From: an uncultured Eubacteriales bacterium
Lineage (GTDB): Bacteria; Bacillota; Clostridia; Peptostreptococcales; Anaerovoracaceae
NCBI GenBank assembly: GCA_900542245.1
Contig: UQMQ01000008.1
Coordinates: forward strand, 1 to 32,909
DNA: 32,909 nt
Reading direction: 5' to 3'
Below the pieces are notes generated by a model. The model was not told where the DNA came from. It searched no databases and was given only the letters and a program-made list of their open reading frames with translations. Position 1 is the stretch's first letter; each line of letters begins with the position of its first letter. This document shows positions 25,648 through 32,830 of this stretch, piece after piece. The position numbers were made by a program, and so were the translations under genes.

Positions 25648-26415
25648 ATGGGAAGAGAATTTTTAGAGAAGATCAGAAAAATGAACTGGGTGCTCAGCGA
25701 GAGCACGACAGGCAAACTATCCTATACGGATCTGAGCCGTATTTTGAGCGAGCTGATCCGCGCCAACGCGTATATCATCGATGCACAGGGACGGGTGCTG
25801 GGTGTCGGCTACACGAATGCGGAGGACACCTCCACCTATACGGATGAGCTGGGCTTTGAAAAGATCCCGGAGGCGAACAACCGCAATCTGCTGAAGCTGA
25901 CGGAGACGCAGGTCAATCTGCTCGGTGAGGAGCTGAAGGCTATTTTGGGTGAGGACTATCCGCTCACAGACAAATATCACATGTTCATTCCATCGGTCTG
26001 CGGCGGCAAGCGTCTGGGCACAATCCTGCTTGCCAAATATGGCGAGGCATTTACAGACGAGGCAGTCGCGCTCGGTGAATACGGGGCGACGGTCGTCGGG
26101 CTGGAGATCCAGCGCAACGATCAGCTGGCAATGATCCACGAACGCAATCTGCGGATGGCGGTGGATATGGCGATCTGCAGTCTTTCTTACTCGGAGCATG
26201 ATGCGCTGCAGAAGATCCTCGCACAGATGGAGGAGGACGAGGACGTCATCGTAGCCAGCAAGATCGCAGCCAAATACAAGCTGACGAATTCCGTCATTGT
26301 CAGTGCGCTCAAAAAAATGGAGAGCGCGGGCATTCTGGAGACCAAATCGCTCGGCATGAAGGGCACTTATATCAAGGTCGTAAACCCTTATCTCAAAAAA
26401 ACACTGACCGCCTGA
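25648..26415 (+). CDS. codY: GTP-sensing global transcriptional repressor CodY
   Basis: A 255-residue pleiotropic regulator that responds to branched-chain amino acids and GTP and represses amino-acid, transport and stationary-phase genes. The N-terminal GAF-like domain (about 1-155) includes the conserved pattern RILSELIRANAYIIDAQGRVLGVGY and the segment LGTILLAKYGEAFTDEAVALGEYGATVVGLEI. The C-terminal winged helix has ASKIAAKYKLTNSVIVSALKKMESAGILETKSLGMKGTYIKVVNP, close to the Bacillus DNA-binding region. The start at 25648 (MGREFLEK) fits the family's N-terminus; 25636 is possible. Both have weak ribosome binding sites. The gene follows hslU as in Bacillus. Confidence 0.94.
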   Translation: MGREFLEKIRKMNWVLSESTTGKLSYTDLSRILSELIRANAYIIDAQGRVLGVGYTNAEDTSTYTDELGFEKIPEANNRNLLKLTETQVNLLGEELKAILGEDYPLTDKYHMFIPSVCGGKRLGTILLAKYGEAFTDEAVALGEYGATVVGLEIQRNDQLAMIHERNLRMAVDMAICSLSYSEHDALQKILAQMEEDEDVIVASKIAAKYKLTNSVIVSALKKMESAGILETKSLGMKGTYIKVVNPYLKKTLTA

Positions 26416-26457
26416 CGACATCGGCGCGGCAGTACAGCAATACAAAGTCGGAACCAA

Positions 26458-26495
26458 CCCCCTCGGCATCGCATAAACTGTCTGAGGGGGCTTTT
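26458..26495 (+). terminator. Hairpin after codY that overlaps the yunB ribosome binding site
   Basis: CCCCCTC (26458-26464) pairs perfectly with GAGGGGG (26484-26490) around a 19-nt loop, followed by CTTTTG. The 3' arm is also the yunB Shine-Dalgarno sequence. It may end codY transcripts, hide the yunB site in read-through RNA, or both. Confidence 0.6.
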
Positions 26496-26497
26496 GT

Positions 26498-27136
26498 ATG
26501 ATGCGCAGAGCGGGAGTGATCATTTTGGGGATTCTGATGGTGATAGGCGGGAGCCTGTGGCTGTTCAAGGATGCTTATGGGAAAAATATTGCGGGCGCGG
26601 CAGAGGACATCGCTGTCAACATGGTCGCGGTCAAGATCAATCAGAGCTTAAAAAAAGGCTTCTGCAGTGAGGCATTTGCGGGACAGCTTTTGCGCGTGGA
26701 GCGCGATGACAGCGGCAATATCCAATATATAGAGCCGGATACAAGGCTCATAAACCGGCTCGTCATGGATTTTGCGGGCGGCGTGAAGGAAACTTATGAC
26801 CCGGACGAGATCGAATGCTGCAAGGTGAATCTGGGCGTGATGACAGGCAGCCGTTTCTTGTCGCAGCTGCCGTTTCGGGCAACGGTCAAGGTCCAGCCGC
26901 TGAGTCTGACGAAGATCACCTGCAGCACAGGCTTTGAGACGCAGGGCATCAACCAGACGCGCTACTATGTGCAGTGCAATGTGGAGAGCCAGGTGCGCGT
27001 GCTCGCGCCGTTCACCAACAAGACCGCGGAGATTAACCGAAGCTATCAGATCGCTGAAGCCGTCATCGTCGGACGTGTGCCGGACAGCTACGTTGTCGTG
27101 CCGCAGGAAAGCATTCTCGATGCGGCAGAATTTTGA
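26498..27136 (+). CDS. yunB: Sporulation protein YunB
   Basis: A 212-residue membrane-anchored protein of the YunB family. Residues 8-25 form a transmembrane segment (GVIILGILMVIGGSLWLF) preceded by basic residues, and the remainder is likely outside. The family pattern is clear at the C-terminus: FETQGINQTRYYVQCNVESQVRVLAPF, then IAEAVIVGRVPDSYVVVP. In Bacillus subtilis yunB is expressed in the mother cell and is needed for normal sporulation; its exact function is unknown. GAGGGGG lies seven bases before the first of two consecutive methionines; either may be the start. It lies directly after codY, a repressor of stationary-phase genes. It converges with the YjiH gene on a strong inverted repeat. 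Confidence 0.9.
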   Translation: MMRRAGVIILGILMVIGGSLWLFKDAYGKNIAGAAEDIAVNMVAVKINQSLKKGFCSEAFAGQLLRVERDDSGNIQYIEPDTRLINRLVMDFAGGVKETYDPDEIECCKVNLGVMTGSRFLSQLPFRATVKVQPLSLTKITCSTGFETQGINQTRYYVQCNVESQVRVLAPFTNKTAEINRSYQIAEAVIVGRVPDSYVVVPQESILDAAEF

Positions 27137-27143
27137 GGAAAGC

Positions 27144-27194
27144 ACAGGGGGCTGTCGCCTTGGCGGTTTTTCCGTTAAAGCGACAGCCCCCTGT
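27144..27194. terminator. Perfect 15-bp inverted repeat between convergent yunB and the YjiH gene
   Basis: Arms 27144-27158 and 27180-27194 are perfectly complementary around a 21-nt loop. Neither flank has a proper T-run, so function as a terminator is inferred from position between two converging genes and from the GC-rich stem. Confidence 0.65.
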
Positions 27195-27269
27195 TACAGG
27201 TATTAGGATATATCCGTATGATATTACGATAAAATTAATTTTATAAAATGATTGCTTTTATGTCGAACC

Positions 27270-28643
27270 TTAAGCAGTGAAAATAAGATGTGCCAATGGG
27301 CAAACGATCAGCAAGCTGATGATGGTTCTTTCTAAGAAAATCACGAATAATTCCCAAAGCTTAACCGGAAGGTTAGAACCAAGAATCAGACCGCCTACCT
27401 CGGAGAGGTAAATCAGCTGTGTGACGGAAACAACCGCAACGATAAATCTGGTCATAGCGCTTGTAATCGTCTCTGCGGCGATGATGGACGGCGTAAGCAT
27501 ATCTGTGAAGCCGACGATCATGGTCTTGGACGCAGCCACAGCCTCCGGAACCTGCAGAAGCTCAAGCAGCGGCAGGAACGGTTTTCCGAGAATTTCGAAA
27601 ACAGGTGTGTAGTTTGCGAGAACCAGCGCGATCGTACCGATCGCCATAACGGACGGCAGTACGCCGAACCACATGCCAACGGCGTTTTTCAATCCGTTTT
27701 GTAAGAACTGACCGATACCCTGGTTTTTGGAAACCCGCTCTAAAGCGAGGGCAGTACCGTATTCCACCGAAGAATGATATTGCGGCGGAATGCTTTCTGA
27801 CATCGCCTTTCCCTCTACCAGATAATCGTCCTTTTTCATGGAAAGCGGCGGGATTCTCGGGCAAATGATTGCGCAGACGATACCAACAAAGCAGATGATC
27901 AGATAGTAAATACCGAAGTATTCCATCAAGCCTACTTGTTCCAGTACAACGATACTGAATGTAATGGATACGGCTGAGAAGGTTGTCGCAATGACGGACG
28001 CTTCTCTTGCGGAATAGTAACCGCCTTCATACTGGTTGCAGGTCAGCATAACACCGAGTGTGCCGTCTCCGATCCAGGATGTGAAGCAGTCGACCGCGGC
28101 ACGACCCGGGATTTTGAACAGCGGACGCATCACCTTTGTCAGCAGTGCACCCACGAATTCCAGGAGACCGAAGTCCAGCAGAAGCGGAAGCAGGAGCCCC
28201 GCAATCGCAAAGATGATGACCAGCACAGTCAGCAGATCGCCGAGCACGAAGCCGCCGGTACCCGCAGATGTGAGCATGTGCAGGAATCCGGTGTTCTCGT
28301 CTCCGGACTGAACGCCAAGGAACGTCAGCCAGATAAAGATCGCGCCGAGTACTCTGATCACGACCCAAATCGGGCCAACTAAAAATGTATCTCTGAGAAT
28401 CGGCTGCTCTGTGATGAATTTTGGCTTAGCCAGTGAAAGTGCCGACATAATTGCAGAAATGGTGACGATTCCAACGCAGAGTACCGGCAGAATACCGCCG
28501 ATCGCGTTTCCGATCATATCCGCAAGAATCTTAACGGCAATCGTCCAGCTGCCGTCAAACTTTACCGGAATCATAAACAGAACGATACCGACAATTGACG
28601 GAACGAGAAATTTTGCCATGAGATTAGTCTTATTCTTCTCCAT
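27270..28643 (-). CDS. YjiH-family membrane protein with nucleoside-recognition (Gate) domain
   Basis: A 457-residue integral membrane protein with about ten predicted transmembrane segments, starting MEKNKTNLMAKFLVPSIVGIVLFMIPV. The central region has LLDFGLLEFVGALLTKVMRPLFKIPGRAAVDCFTSWIGDGTLGVMLT, which is typical of YjiH and related Gate-domain proteins such as the spore maturation proteins SpmA/SpmB. A hydrophilic loop lies around residues 270-300. The family is thought to include transporters but no substrate is established, so I give none. AGGAGG precedes the start. It converges on yunB and is divergent from hflX. No partner gene is adjacent. Confidence 0.85.
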   Translation of the reverse strand: MEKNKTNLMAKFLVPSIVGIVLFMIPVKFDGSWTIAVKILADMIGNAIGGILPVLCVGIVTISAIMSALSLAKPKFITEQPILRDTFLVGPIWVVIRVLGAIFIWLTFLGVQSGDENTGFLHMLTSAGTGGFVLGDLLTVLVIIFAIAGLLLPLLLDFGLLEFVGALLTKVMRPLFKIPGRAAVDCFTSWIGDGTLGVMLTCNQYEGGYYSAREASVIATTFSAVSITFSIVVLEQVGLMEYFGIYYLIICFVGIVCAIICPRIPPLSMKKDDYLVEGKAMSESIPPQYHSSVEYGTALALERVSKNQGIGQFLQNGLKNAVGMWFGVLPSVMAIGTIALVLANYTPVFEILGKPFLPLLELLQVPEAVAASKTMIVGFTDMLTPSIIAAETITSAMTRFIVAVVSVTQLIYLSEVGGLILGSNLPVKLWELFVIFLERTIISLLIVCPLAHLIFTA

Positions 28644-28683
28644 ATAATCCTCCTATGTAATATCATACATTACCTTAACTCAT

Positions 28684-28689
28684 ATTATA
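28684..28689 (-). promoter_or_regulatory. Possible -10 element of the YjiH gene
   Basis: A perfect TATAAT on the minus strand about 41 bp before the start codon. The -35 position (TATACT, 17 bp away) is a poor match, so this is tentative. Confidence 0.4.
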
Positions 28690-28912
28690 CAATACTTTTT
28701 GCGCAAAGTATACATATTTCTTAACAAAATCTTCACGAAAACTTTACCATTTGATAATAAATGTACAAAAAAGAATGGCTTCGCCGCCTGCGGTTTCTCC
28801 GAAAAACGCACGCGGTAGATGACGGAGATACAGAAAAAGCAAAGACAAGACACGAAAACCGCGCAGGGAAAATGTGAAAACCGCAGATTTTCGCAGGCGG
28901 ACAAGCCGCGCG

Positions 28913-28941
28913 TTGCATAAAAAGCGGGCGTATGGTATAAT
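28913..28941 (+). promoter_or_regulatory. Predicted strong promoter of hflX
   Basis: TTGCAT (28913-28918), a 17-bp spacer and a perfect TATAAT (28936-28941). The hflX ATG begins eight bases after the -10 box, at the expected transcription start. Confidence 0.8.
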
Positions 28942-28948
28942 AGGGACC

Positions 28949-30241
28949 ATGTTAAGATTTACAGAAAACAACGAAGTCATCAGAGATGACGCGTACAGAG
29001 CCATTTTGGTCGGTCTGCAGACAAGCGAGGATATTTCCTATTCCATGGAGGAATTGAAAGGATTGGCGGAGGCGGCGAATGTAGAGGTGCTGGGACAGAT
29101 GATTCAAAATCTGGAGCGGCCGAACACAGCTACCTTAATCGGAAAAGGAAAAGTGGAAGAGCTGGCGGAAATGGTGAAGAACATGGAAGCAGATACGGTC
29201 ATTTTCAACGACGAGCTGACCGGGATGCAGCTGCGCAATCTGGAGGATGCGGTCGGTGTGCGCGTGATCGACCGGACGATTTTGATTCTGGATATTTTCG
29301 CGGCGCGGGCAAACTCCAGAGAAGGCAAACTGCAAGTCGAACTGGCGCAGCTTGCATACCGTATGCCACGTCTGACCGGGTTCGGTAAGTCGCTGTCCAG
29401 GCTCGGCGGCGGCATCGGCACGCGCGGTCCCGGAGAAAAGAAGCTCGAAACAGACCGCAGACATATCGAGCGGCGCATGTACGACATCAAGGCAGAGCTG
29501 GCACAGCTCAAAAATACGCGAAGCGTACAGCGGGCGCGCCGCGAAAAGAGCGAGATTCCGGTTGTCGCGCTGGTCGGCTACACGAACTCCGGCAAGTCGG
29601 CGCTGATGAACCGCATCCTTGCCATGACCGAAAAAGAAGAGGAAAAAGCGGTCTTTGAAAAGAATATGCTGTTTGCGACCCTCGACACGCAGCAGCGCAG
29701 CGTGGTTCTGGACACCAATCATCAGTTCATCCTGGTCGATACGGTCGGTTTTGTCAGCAAGCTGCCCCACGCGCTTGTAGAGGCGTTCAAGGCGACGCTG
29801 GAAGAGGTTTGCTACGCGGACCTGCTGCTGCATGTGGTTGACAGCGCCTATGAGCACAGCGATTTTCATATCGCGGTCACCGATAAGGTTCTGAATGAGA
29901 TCGGCGCGGGACATAAGGAAAAAATCATGGTATTCAACAAGATCGACCTTGTTCCGGAGAATGTGCTCGTACCGGCGTTCGGTGCGCAAAGCGTCAGCGT
30001 TTCGGCGAAGTACGGCACGCATATGGACGAACTGCTGGAGGCAGTCAAGGCGCGTATCTTCCGGGATGAGGTGCGGGTCTGCCTGCTGATCCCTTATACG
30101 AAGGGTGACGTCAGCTCGTATCTTTGCGAAAAGGCGAAGGTCAATCAGATGGACTACCGCGCGGATGGGACGTGGTTTGATGTAGAACTCAAAGAGGCAG
30201 ACTATCAGCGCCTCAAGGAATACGAGGTGACAGAGTCATGA
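28949..30241 (+). CDS. hflX: Ribosome-associated GTPase HflX
   Basis: A 430-residue GTPase that binds the large ribosomal subunit and rescues or splits stalled ribosomes under stress. The N-terminal HflX domain shows AILVGLQ, NTATLIGKGKVEELAEMV, VIFNDELTGMQLRNLE, VIDRTILILDIFAARA and REGKLQVELAQLAYRMPRLTG, then a glycine-rich loop GGGIGTRGPGEKKLETDRR. The G domain has G1 GYTNSGKSALMN, DTVGF (G3) and NKID (G4). The switch region reads ATLDTQQRS in place of the more common ATLDPTTR. Start chosen at 28949; a GTG frame extension to 28874 would cross the promoter. The stop overlaps the yigZ start by four bases (ATGA), so both are translated from one mRNA. Confidence 0.93.
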   Translation: MLRFTENNEVIRDDAYRAILVGLQTSEDISYSMEELKGLAEAANVEVLGQMIQNLERPNTATLIGKGKVEELAEMVKNMEADTVIFNDELTGMQLRNLEDAVGVRVIDRTILILDIFAARANSREGKLQVELAQLAYRMPRLTGFGKSLSRLGGGIGTRGPGEKKLETDRRHIERRMYDIKAELAQLKNTRSVQRARREKSEIPVVALVGYTNSGKSALMNRILAMTEKEEEKAVFEKNMLFATLDTQQRSVVLDTNHQFILVDTVGFVSKLPHALVEAFKATLEEVCYADLLLHVVDSAYEHSDFHIAVTDKVLNEIGAGHKEKIMVFNKIDLVPENVLVPAFGAQSVSVSAKYGTHMDELLEAVKARIFRDEVRVCLLIPYTKGDVSSYLCEKAKVNQMDYRADGTWFDVELKEADYQRLKEYEVTES

Positions 30242-30933
30242 AGCTGTACAGTACGGTGCGCGGCGCGGCGAGCGCGGAACAGATCATCGAAAAATCCAGA
30301 TTTATCGCTTATGTCGCGCCGGTTTCCGACAGGGAGGAAGCTGAGGCGTTTATCACATCGATCCGAAAAAAGCATAAGGATGCCACGCATAATGTGCCGG
30401 CGATGGTACTGGGGGACAAAATGCAGACGCAGTGGGCCTCCGACGACGGCGAACCGCAGGGCACTTCGGGCGCGCCCATCGTTCAGATGCTGGTCGCACA
30501 GGGCATTACCAATGTGGTCGTCGTTGTGACACGTTACTTCGGCGGCATCAAGCTCGGCACCGGCGGTCTGGTGCGCGCGTATACGAGCAGCGCCAAGCTG
30601 GGACTCGCGGCGGCGGGCGTCTGTGATGTCTGCGAGCGCAACGTGCTGACCTACGCGCTGGACTATACGTATCTGGCAAAGCTGCAGAATCTGGCGGCGC
30701 AGGACGCGGGCGGCAAAAATACTGCGGCAGACGCAGGCGCACGCAGCAGCGGCGATGAACCCGCAGGCAGCGGCGCGCTGTTCACAATTGAGAATCTCAC
30801 CTATACGGACGTGGTGCAGGCGGCGCTTTCCTGCGTGCCGGAACGCGCAGACGAAGTAAAAAACCTGATTGCCAATCTGACCGGCGGTCAAGGACGCCTG
30901 CTCGGTGAAGAGCTGCGCGTGGTGCGGGTGTAA
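30238..30933 (+). CDS. yigZ: YigZ/IMPACT-family protein
   Basis: A 231-residue cytoplasmic protein of the UPF0029/IMPACT family, found widely in bacteria and eukaryotes. The N-terminal domain is clear: EKSRFIAYVAPVSDREEAEAFI, then HNVPAMVLG, WASDDGEPQGTSGAPIVQML and VVVTRYFGGIKLGTGGLVRAYTSSAK. The C-terminal DUF1949 part follows after an unusual Ala/Gly/Asp/Ser-rich segment (about residues 154-180). The eukaryotic IMPACT relative inhibits the kinase Gcn2; bacterial function is not established, although an association with translation is likely. The start overlaps the hflX stop in ATGA, and pairing with a ribosome-linked GTPase agrees with that. A modest terminator follows. Confidence 0.93.
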   Translation: MKLYSTVRGAASAEQIIEKSRFIAYVAPVSDREEAEAFITSIRKKHKDATHNVPAMVLGDKMQTQWASDDGEPQGTSGAPIVQMLVAQGITNVVVVVTRYFGGIKLGTGGLVRAYTSSAKLGLAAAGVCDVCERNVLTYALDYTYLAKLQNLAAQDAGGKNTAADAGARSSGDEPAGSGALFTIENLTYTDVVQAALSCVPERADEVKNLIANLTGGQGRLLGEELRVVRV

Positions 30934-30945
30934 GACGGCAGGCTG

Positions 30946-30986
30946 TTTTTTCGCGATTCCGAAAAATCGACGAAAATATTTTTATT
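30946..30986 (+). terminator. Probable terminator of hflX-yigZ
   Basis: TTTTCG (30948-30953) pairs with CGAAAA (30971-30976) and GATT with AATC inside, with a 6-nt loop and a TATTTTTATT tail. The stem has a small internal loop, so strength is moderate. Confidence 0.6.
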
Positions 30987-31038
30987 ATGTAGCTTCCTGT
31001 ATAATTCAAAGTGTAGAGAGTAAATGATTTTACAAAAA

Positions 31039-31108
31039 TAGATACCTAAGTTAAACTGTCATTACTGACCGGCCAGTTAGCAAATGAACAGAATAAGGAA
31101 GGTATCTA
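31039..31108 (+). promoter_or_regulatory. Inverted repeat in the transposase leader
   Basis: TAGATACCT (31039-31047) and AGGTATCTA (31100-31108) are perfectly complementary and enclose the leader. The 3' arm overlaps the transposase ribosome binding site AAGGAAGG (31095-31102). Pairing would mask the site in read-through transcripts, a common way to limit transposition. Confidence 0.6.
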
Positions 31109-31111
31109 CAA

Positions 31112-32401
31112 ATGAATTCTACACGAAATAAGAAGATTGAGCAAGTAAAAGAAACAACAATGATTGTCGGCATTGATATTGGCAGTGAAAAGCATTATTT
31201 CAGAGCTTTTAACTGGAGAGGCATCGAGCTTACCAGAAAGCCTGTAGCGTTTTCAAACTCTATGGAGGGATTCAACAGCTTTTACAATACGATTGTGGAA
31301 CTGATACAGAAAAGTGAACTTGAAGAAGCACTGGTAGGAATAGAGCCAACCGGTCACTACTGGTTTGATCTTGGTCAGTTCATGGGCGAAAAGAACATAA
31401 AGTTTGTGATGGTAAATCCGCACCATGTGCATAAGAGCAAAGAATTAGATGACAACAGTCCATCTAAAAATGACAGAAAAGATCCTCGTGTTATTGCAGG
31501 GCTTGTAAGGGATGGACGGTATTTTTATTCATATATGCCGACAGGTGTATATGCAGAACTGCGGAATGCGTCAAACCGCCGGTTTGTGCTTGTAGAAGAA
31601 CAGACAAGGGCGAAGAACCGTCTGCAGAAGTGGATTGCAGTGTATTTTCCGGAATATAAGGGAATTTATACACGCATAGATGCCAAGGGAGGGCTGCTGG
31701 TGTTAAAACAGGCACAAACTCCTGAGGAGATCGTAAGACTTGGAGTGGAAGGTATCATAAAGATATGGAAAGACGCTAAACTCCGAGGAAATGGGCATAA
31801 GAAGGCTATGTTGATTCTGAATGCAGCCATGAAAAGCATAGGATTAAAGGCAGGCCTTACAGAAGCCAGAATGGAGATACAGGATCTGATAGAGGATTAT
31901 GAACTCCAGACAAAACGCCTTGAACGGGTCAATGACCTGATCAAAGAACTATGCCGGAAGATCAGGTATGCGGATAAGCTGCTTGAAATAAAAGGTATAG
32001 GAATAACAACAATAGCTGGTTTCATAGCAGAAGTCGGTGATATCACGCGCTTCGATAGCGCGAAAGAACTTCAGAAACTGGCAGGATTGGAACTGGTGGC
32101 AGATAGCTCTGGTAAGCACAATGGAAAGACAAAGATAAGTAAAAGAGGGCGCAAGCGTCTCAGATATCTTCTTTTCGAGGCAGCGATATCGGTGGTGGGA
32201 AAGAATGAAGAATTCAAAGAAATCCACAGGTATTATACCACCAGGGAAAAGAATCCATTAAAAAAGATGCAGTCGCTGATAGCAGTAGCATGTAAGCTGA
32301 TAAGAGTATTCCATGTGATCCTTACCAAGGGAATCAGTTATGATGCATCAAAGATGTTGAAAGATATTCAACATCCGGGAGAGCCGTTAAAGGCTGCATA
32401 A
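31112..32401 (+). CDS. IS110-family transposase (DEDD recombinase)
   Basis: A 429-residue DNA recombinase. The N-terminal RuvC-like DEDD domain has Asp22 in VGIDIGSEKH, Glu78 in VGIEPTGHYW, and Asp121 and Asp124 in KNDRKDPRVIAGLVRDGRY. A helical linker (about 200-290) follows. The C-terminal Tnp_20 domain shows LLEIKGIGITTIAGFIAEVGDI, ELQKLAGLELVADSSGKHNG and KRGRKRLRYLLFEAA; Ser332 or Ser333 would be the nucleophile. No frameshift or internal stop is seen, so it is probably intact. IS110 enzymes use a bridge RNA encoded in a non-coding end of the element to select the donor and target. AAGGAAGG lies nine bases before the start. Codon use is more AT-rich than in the flanking genes. Confidence 0.96.
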   Translation: MNSTRNKKIEQVKETTMIVGIDIGSEKHYFRAFNWRGIELTRKPVAFSNSMEGFNSFYNTIVELIQKSELEEALVGIEPTGHYWFDLGQFMGEKNIKFVMVNPHHVHKSKELDDNSPSKNDRKDPRVIAGLVRDGRYFYSYMPTGVYAELRNASNRRFVLVEEQTRAKNRLQKWIAVYFPEYKGIYTRIDAKGGLLVLKQAQTPEEIVRLGVEGIIKIWKDAKLRGNGHKKAMLILNAAMKSIGLKAGLTEARMEIQDLIEDYELQTKRLERVNDLIKELCRKIRYADKLLEIKGIGITTIAGFIAEVGDITRFDSAKELQKLAGLELVADSSGKHNGKTKISKRGRKRLRYLLFEAAISVVGKNEEFKEIHRYYTTREKNPLKKMQSLIAVACKLIRVFHVILTKGISYDASKMLKDIQHPGEPLKAA

Positions 32402-32720
32402 CCGAGCAATAAAGAACAAGCATAATGATTATAGGAAGCGTCCACCGAAAGGTGCTGTAATCGGAGTGTTTGGATTAGTAATGAAAGTACAAAGAATGAG
32501 CTGGTAGCCGGCAGGAATTATTTCCAGAGGGCATGACCCTGATAAGTAGCTAAGCTGGCACCCTGGTTATGGACAGGCAGAACGAAGGAAGTGAGGACCC
32601 ACCGTAAGGCGGATGATCCTGTTGGACATGAGAGGTGAGCTGCCATATAGGGATGGGTACACATCGAGGCCATTTAGAACGAATAGTGATGACGTTTTAT
32701 TTGGTGTACCCATTATTACT
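32402..32720 (+). ncRNA. Structured 3' non-coding region, candidate bridge RNA
   Basis: The region shows many short helices: CACC/GGTG with a GAAA tetraloop (32443-32454), GCCGGC/GCTGGC (32507-32512 with 32554-32559) enclosing two hairpins (GGAA/TTCC and AGGG/CCCT), GGCAG/CTGCC (32576-32580 with 32640-32644), AGGA/TCCT (32594-32597 with 32617-32620) and a long-range 10-bp repeat at 32653-32662 with 32704-32713. It has no convincing reading frame. Position after the transposase fits the right-end guide RNA of IS1111-type elements. Borders and folding are by eye only. Confidence 0.5.
32653..32713 (+). repeat. Perfect 10-bp inverted repeat in the element's right end
   Basis: ATGGGTACAC (32653-32662) and GTGTACCCAT (32704-32713), spacer 41 nt. 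It may close the last domain of the non-coding RNA. Confidence 0.7.
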
Positions 32721-32768
32721 GTATATCTGCCCTGTATGAGGTAAAGATCACTCCATAACCTTAGTTCT

Positions 32769-32799
32769 ATTCAATGACAGGTATCAAGAAGTATTGAAT
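32769..32799. repeat. 7-bp inverted repeat near the right border
   Basis: ATTCAAT (32769-32775) and ATTGAAT (32793-32799), flanking the segment AATGACAGGTATC that matches the left end. The gene-free stretch 32714-32830 holds this and nothing else I can name. Confidence 0.5.
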
Positions 32800-32830
32800 T
32801 TATTGAAAAAAACACTTGATTATATGGAGA

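Larger units (their letters stand above)
28644..28948. other. Intergenic region between the YjiH gene and hflX
   Basis: This 305-bp gene-free stretch holds a minus-strand TATAAT (28684-28689) with a poor -35, the hflX promoter at 28913-28941, and a GC-rich pairing region. CCGCCTGCG (28784-28792) can pair with CGCAGGCGG (28892-28900), while the overlapping CTGCGGTTT (28788-28796) can pair with AAACCGCAG (28878-28886). No gene is supported here. Confidence 0.6.
31040..32800 (+). mobile_element. IS110-superfamily insertion sequence (IS1111-like layout)
   Basis: The element holds one DEDD transposase, a short left end and a left-over right non-coding region of several hundred bases. GATACCT (31041-31047) plus CTGTCATT (31056-31063) on the left correspond to the contiguous AATGACAGGTATC (32773-32785) in inverted orientation on the right, with an 8-nt insertion on the left. 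These may be the subterminal inverted repeats of the IS1111 group, which would set the ends near 31030 and 32800. Exact borders cannot be fixed without an empty site. The DNA is visibly more AT-rich than the neighbouring genes, which fits recent acquisition. Confidence 0.7.
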
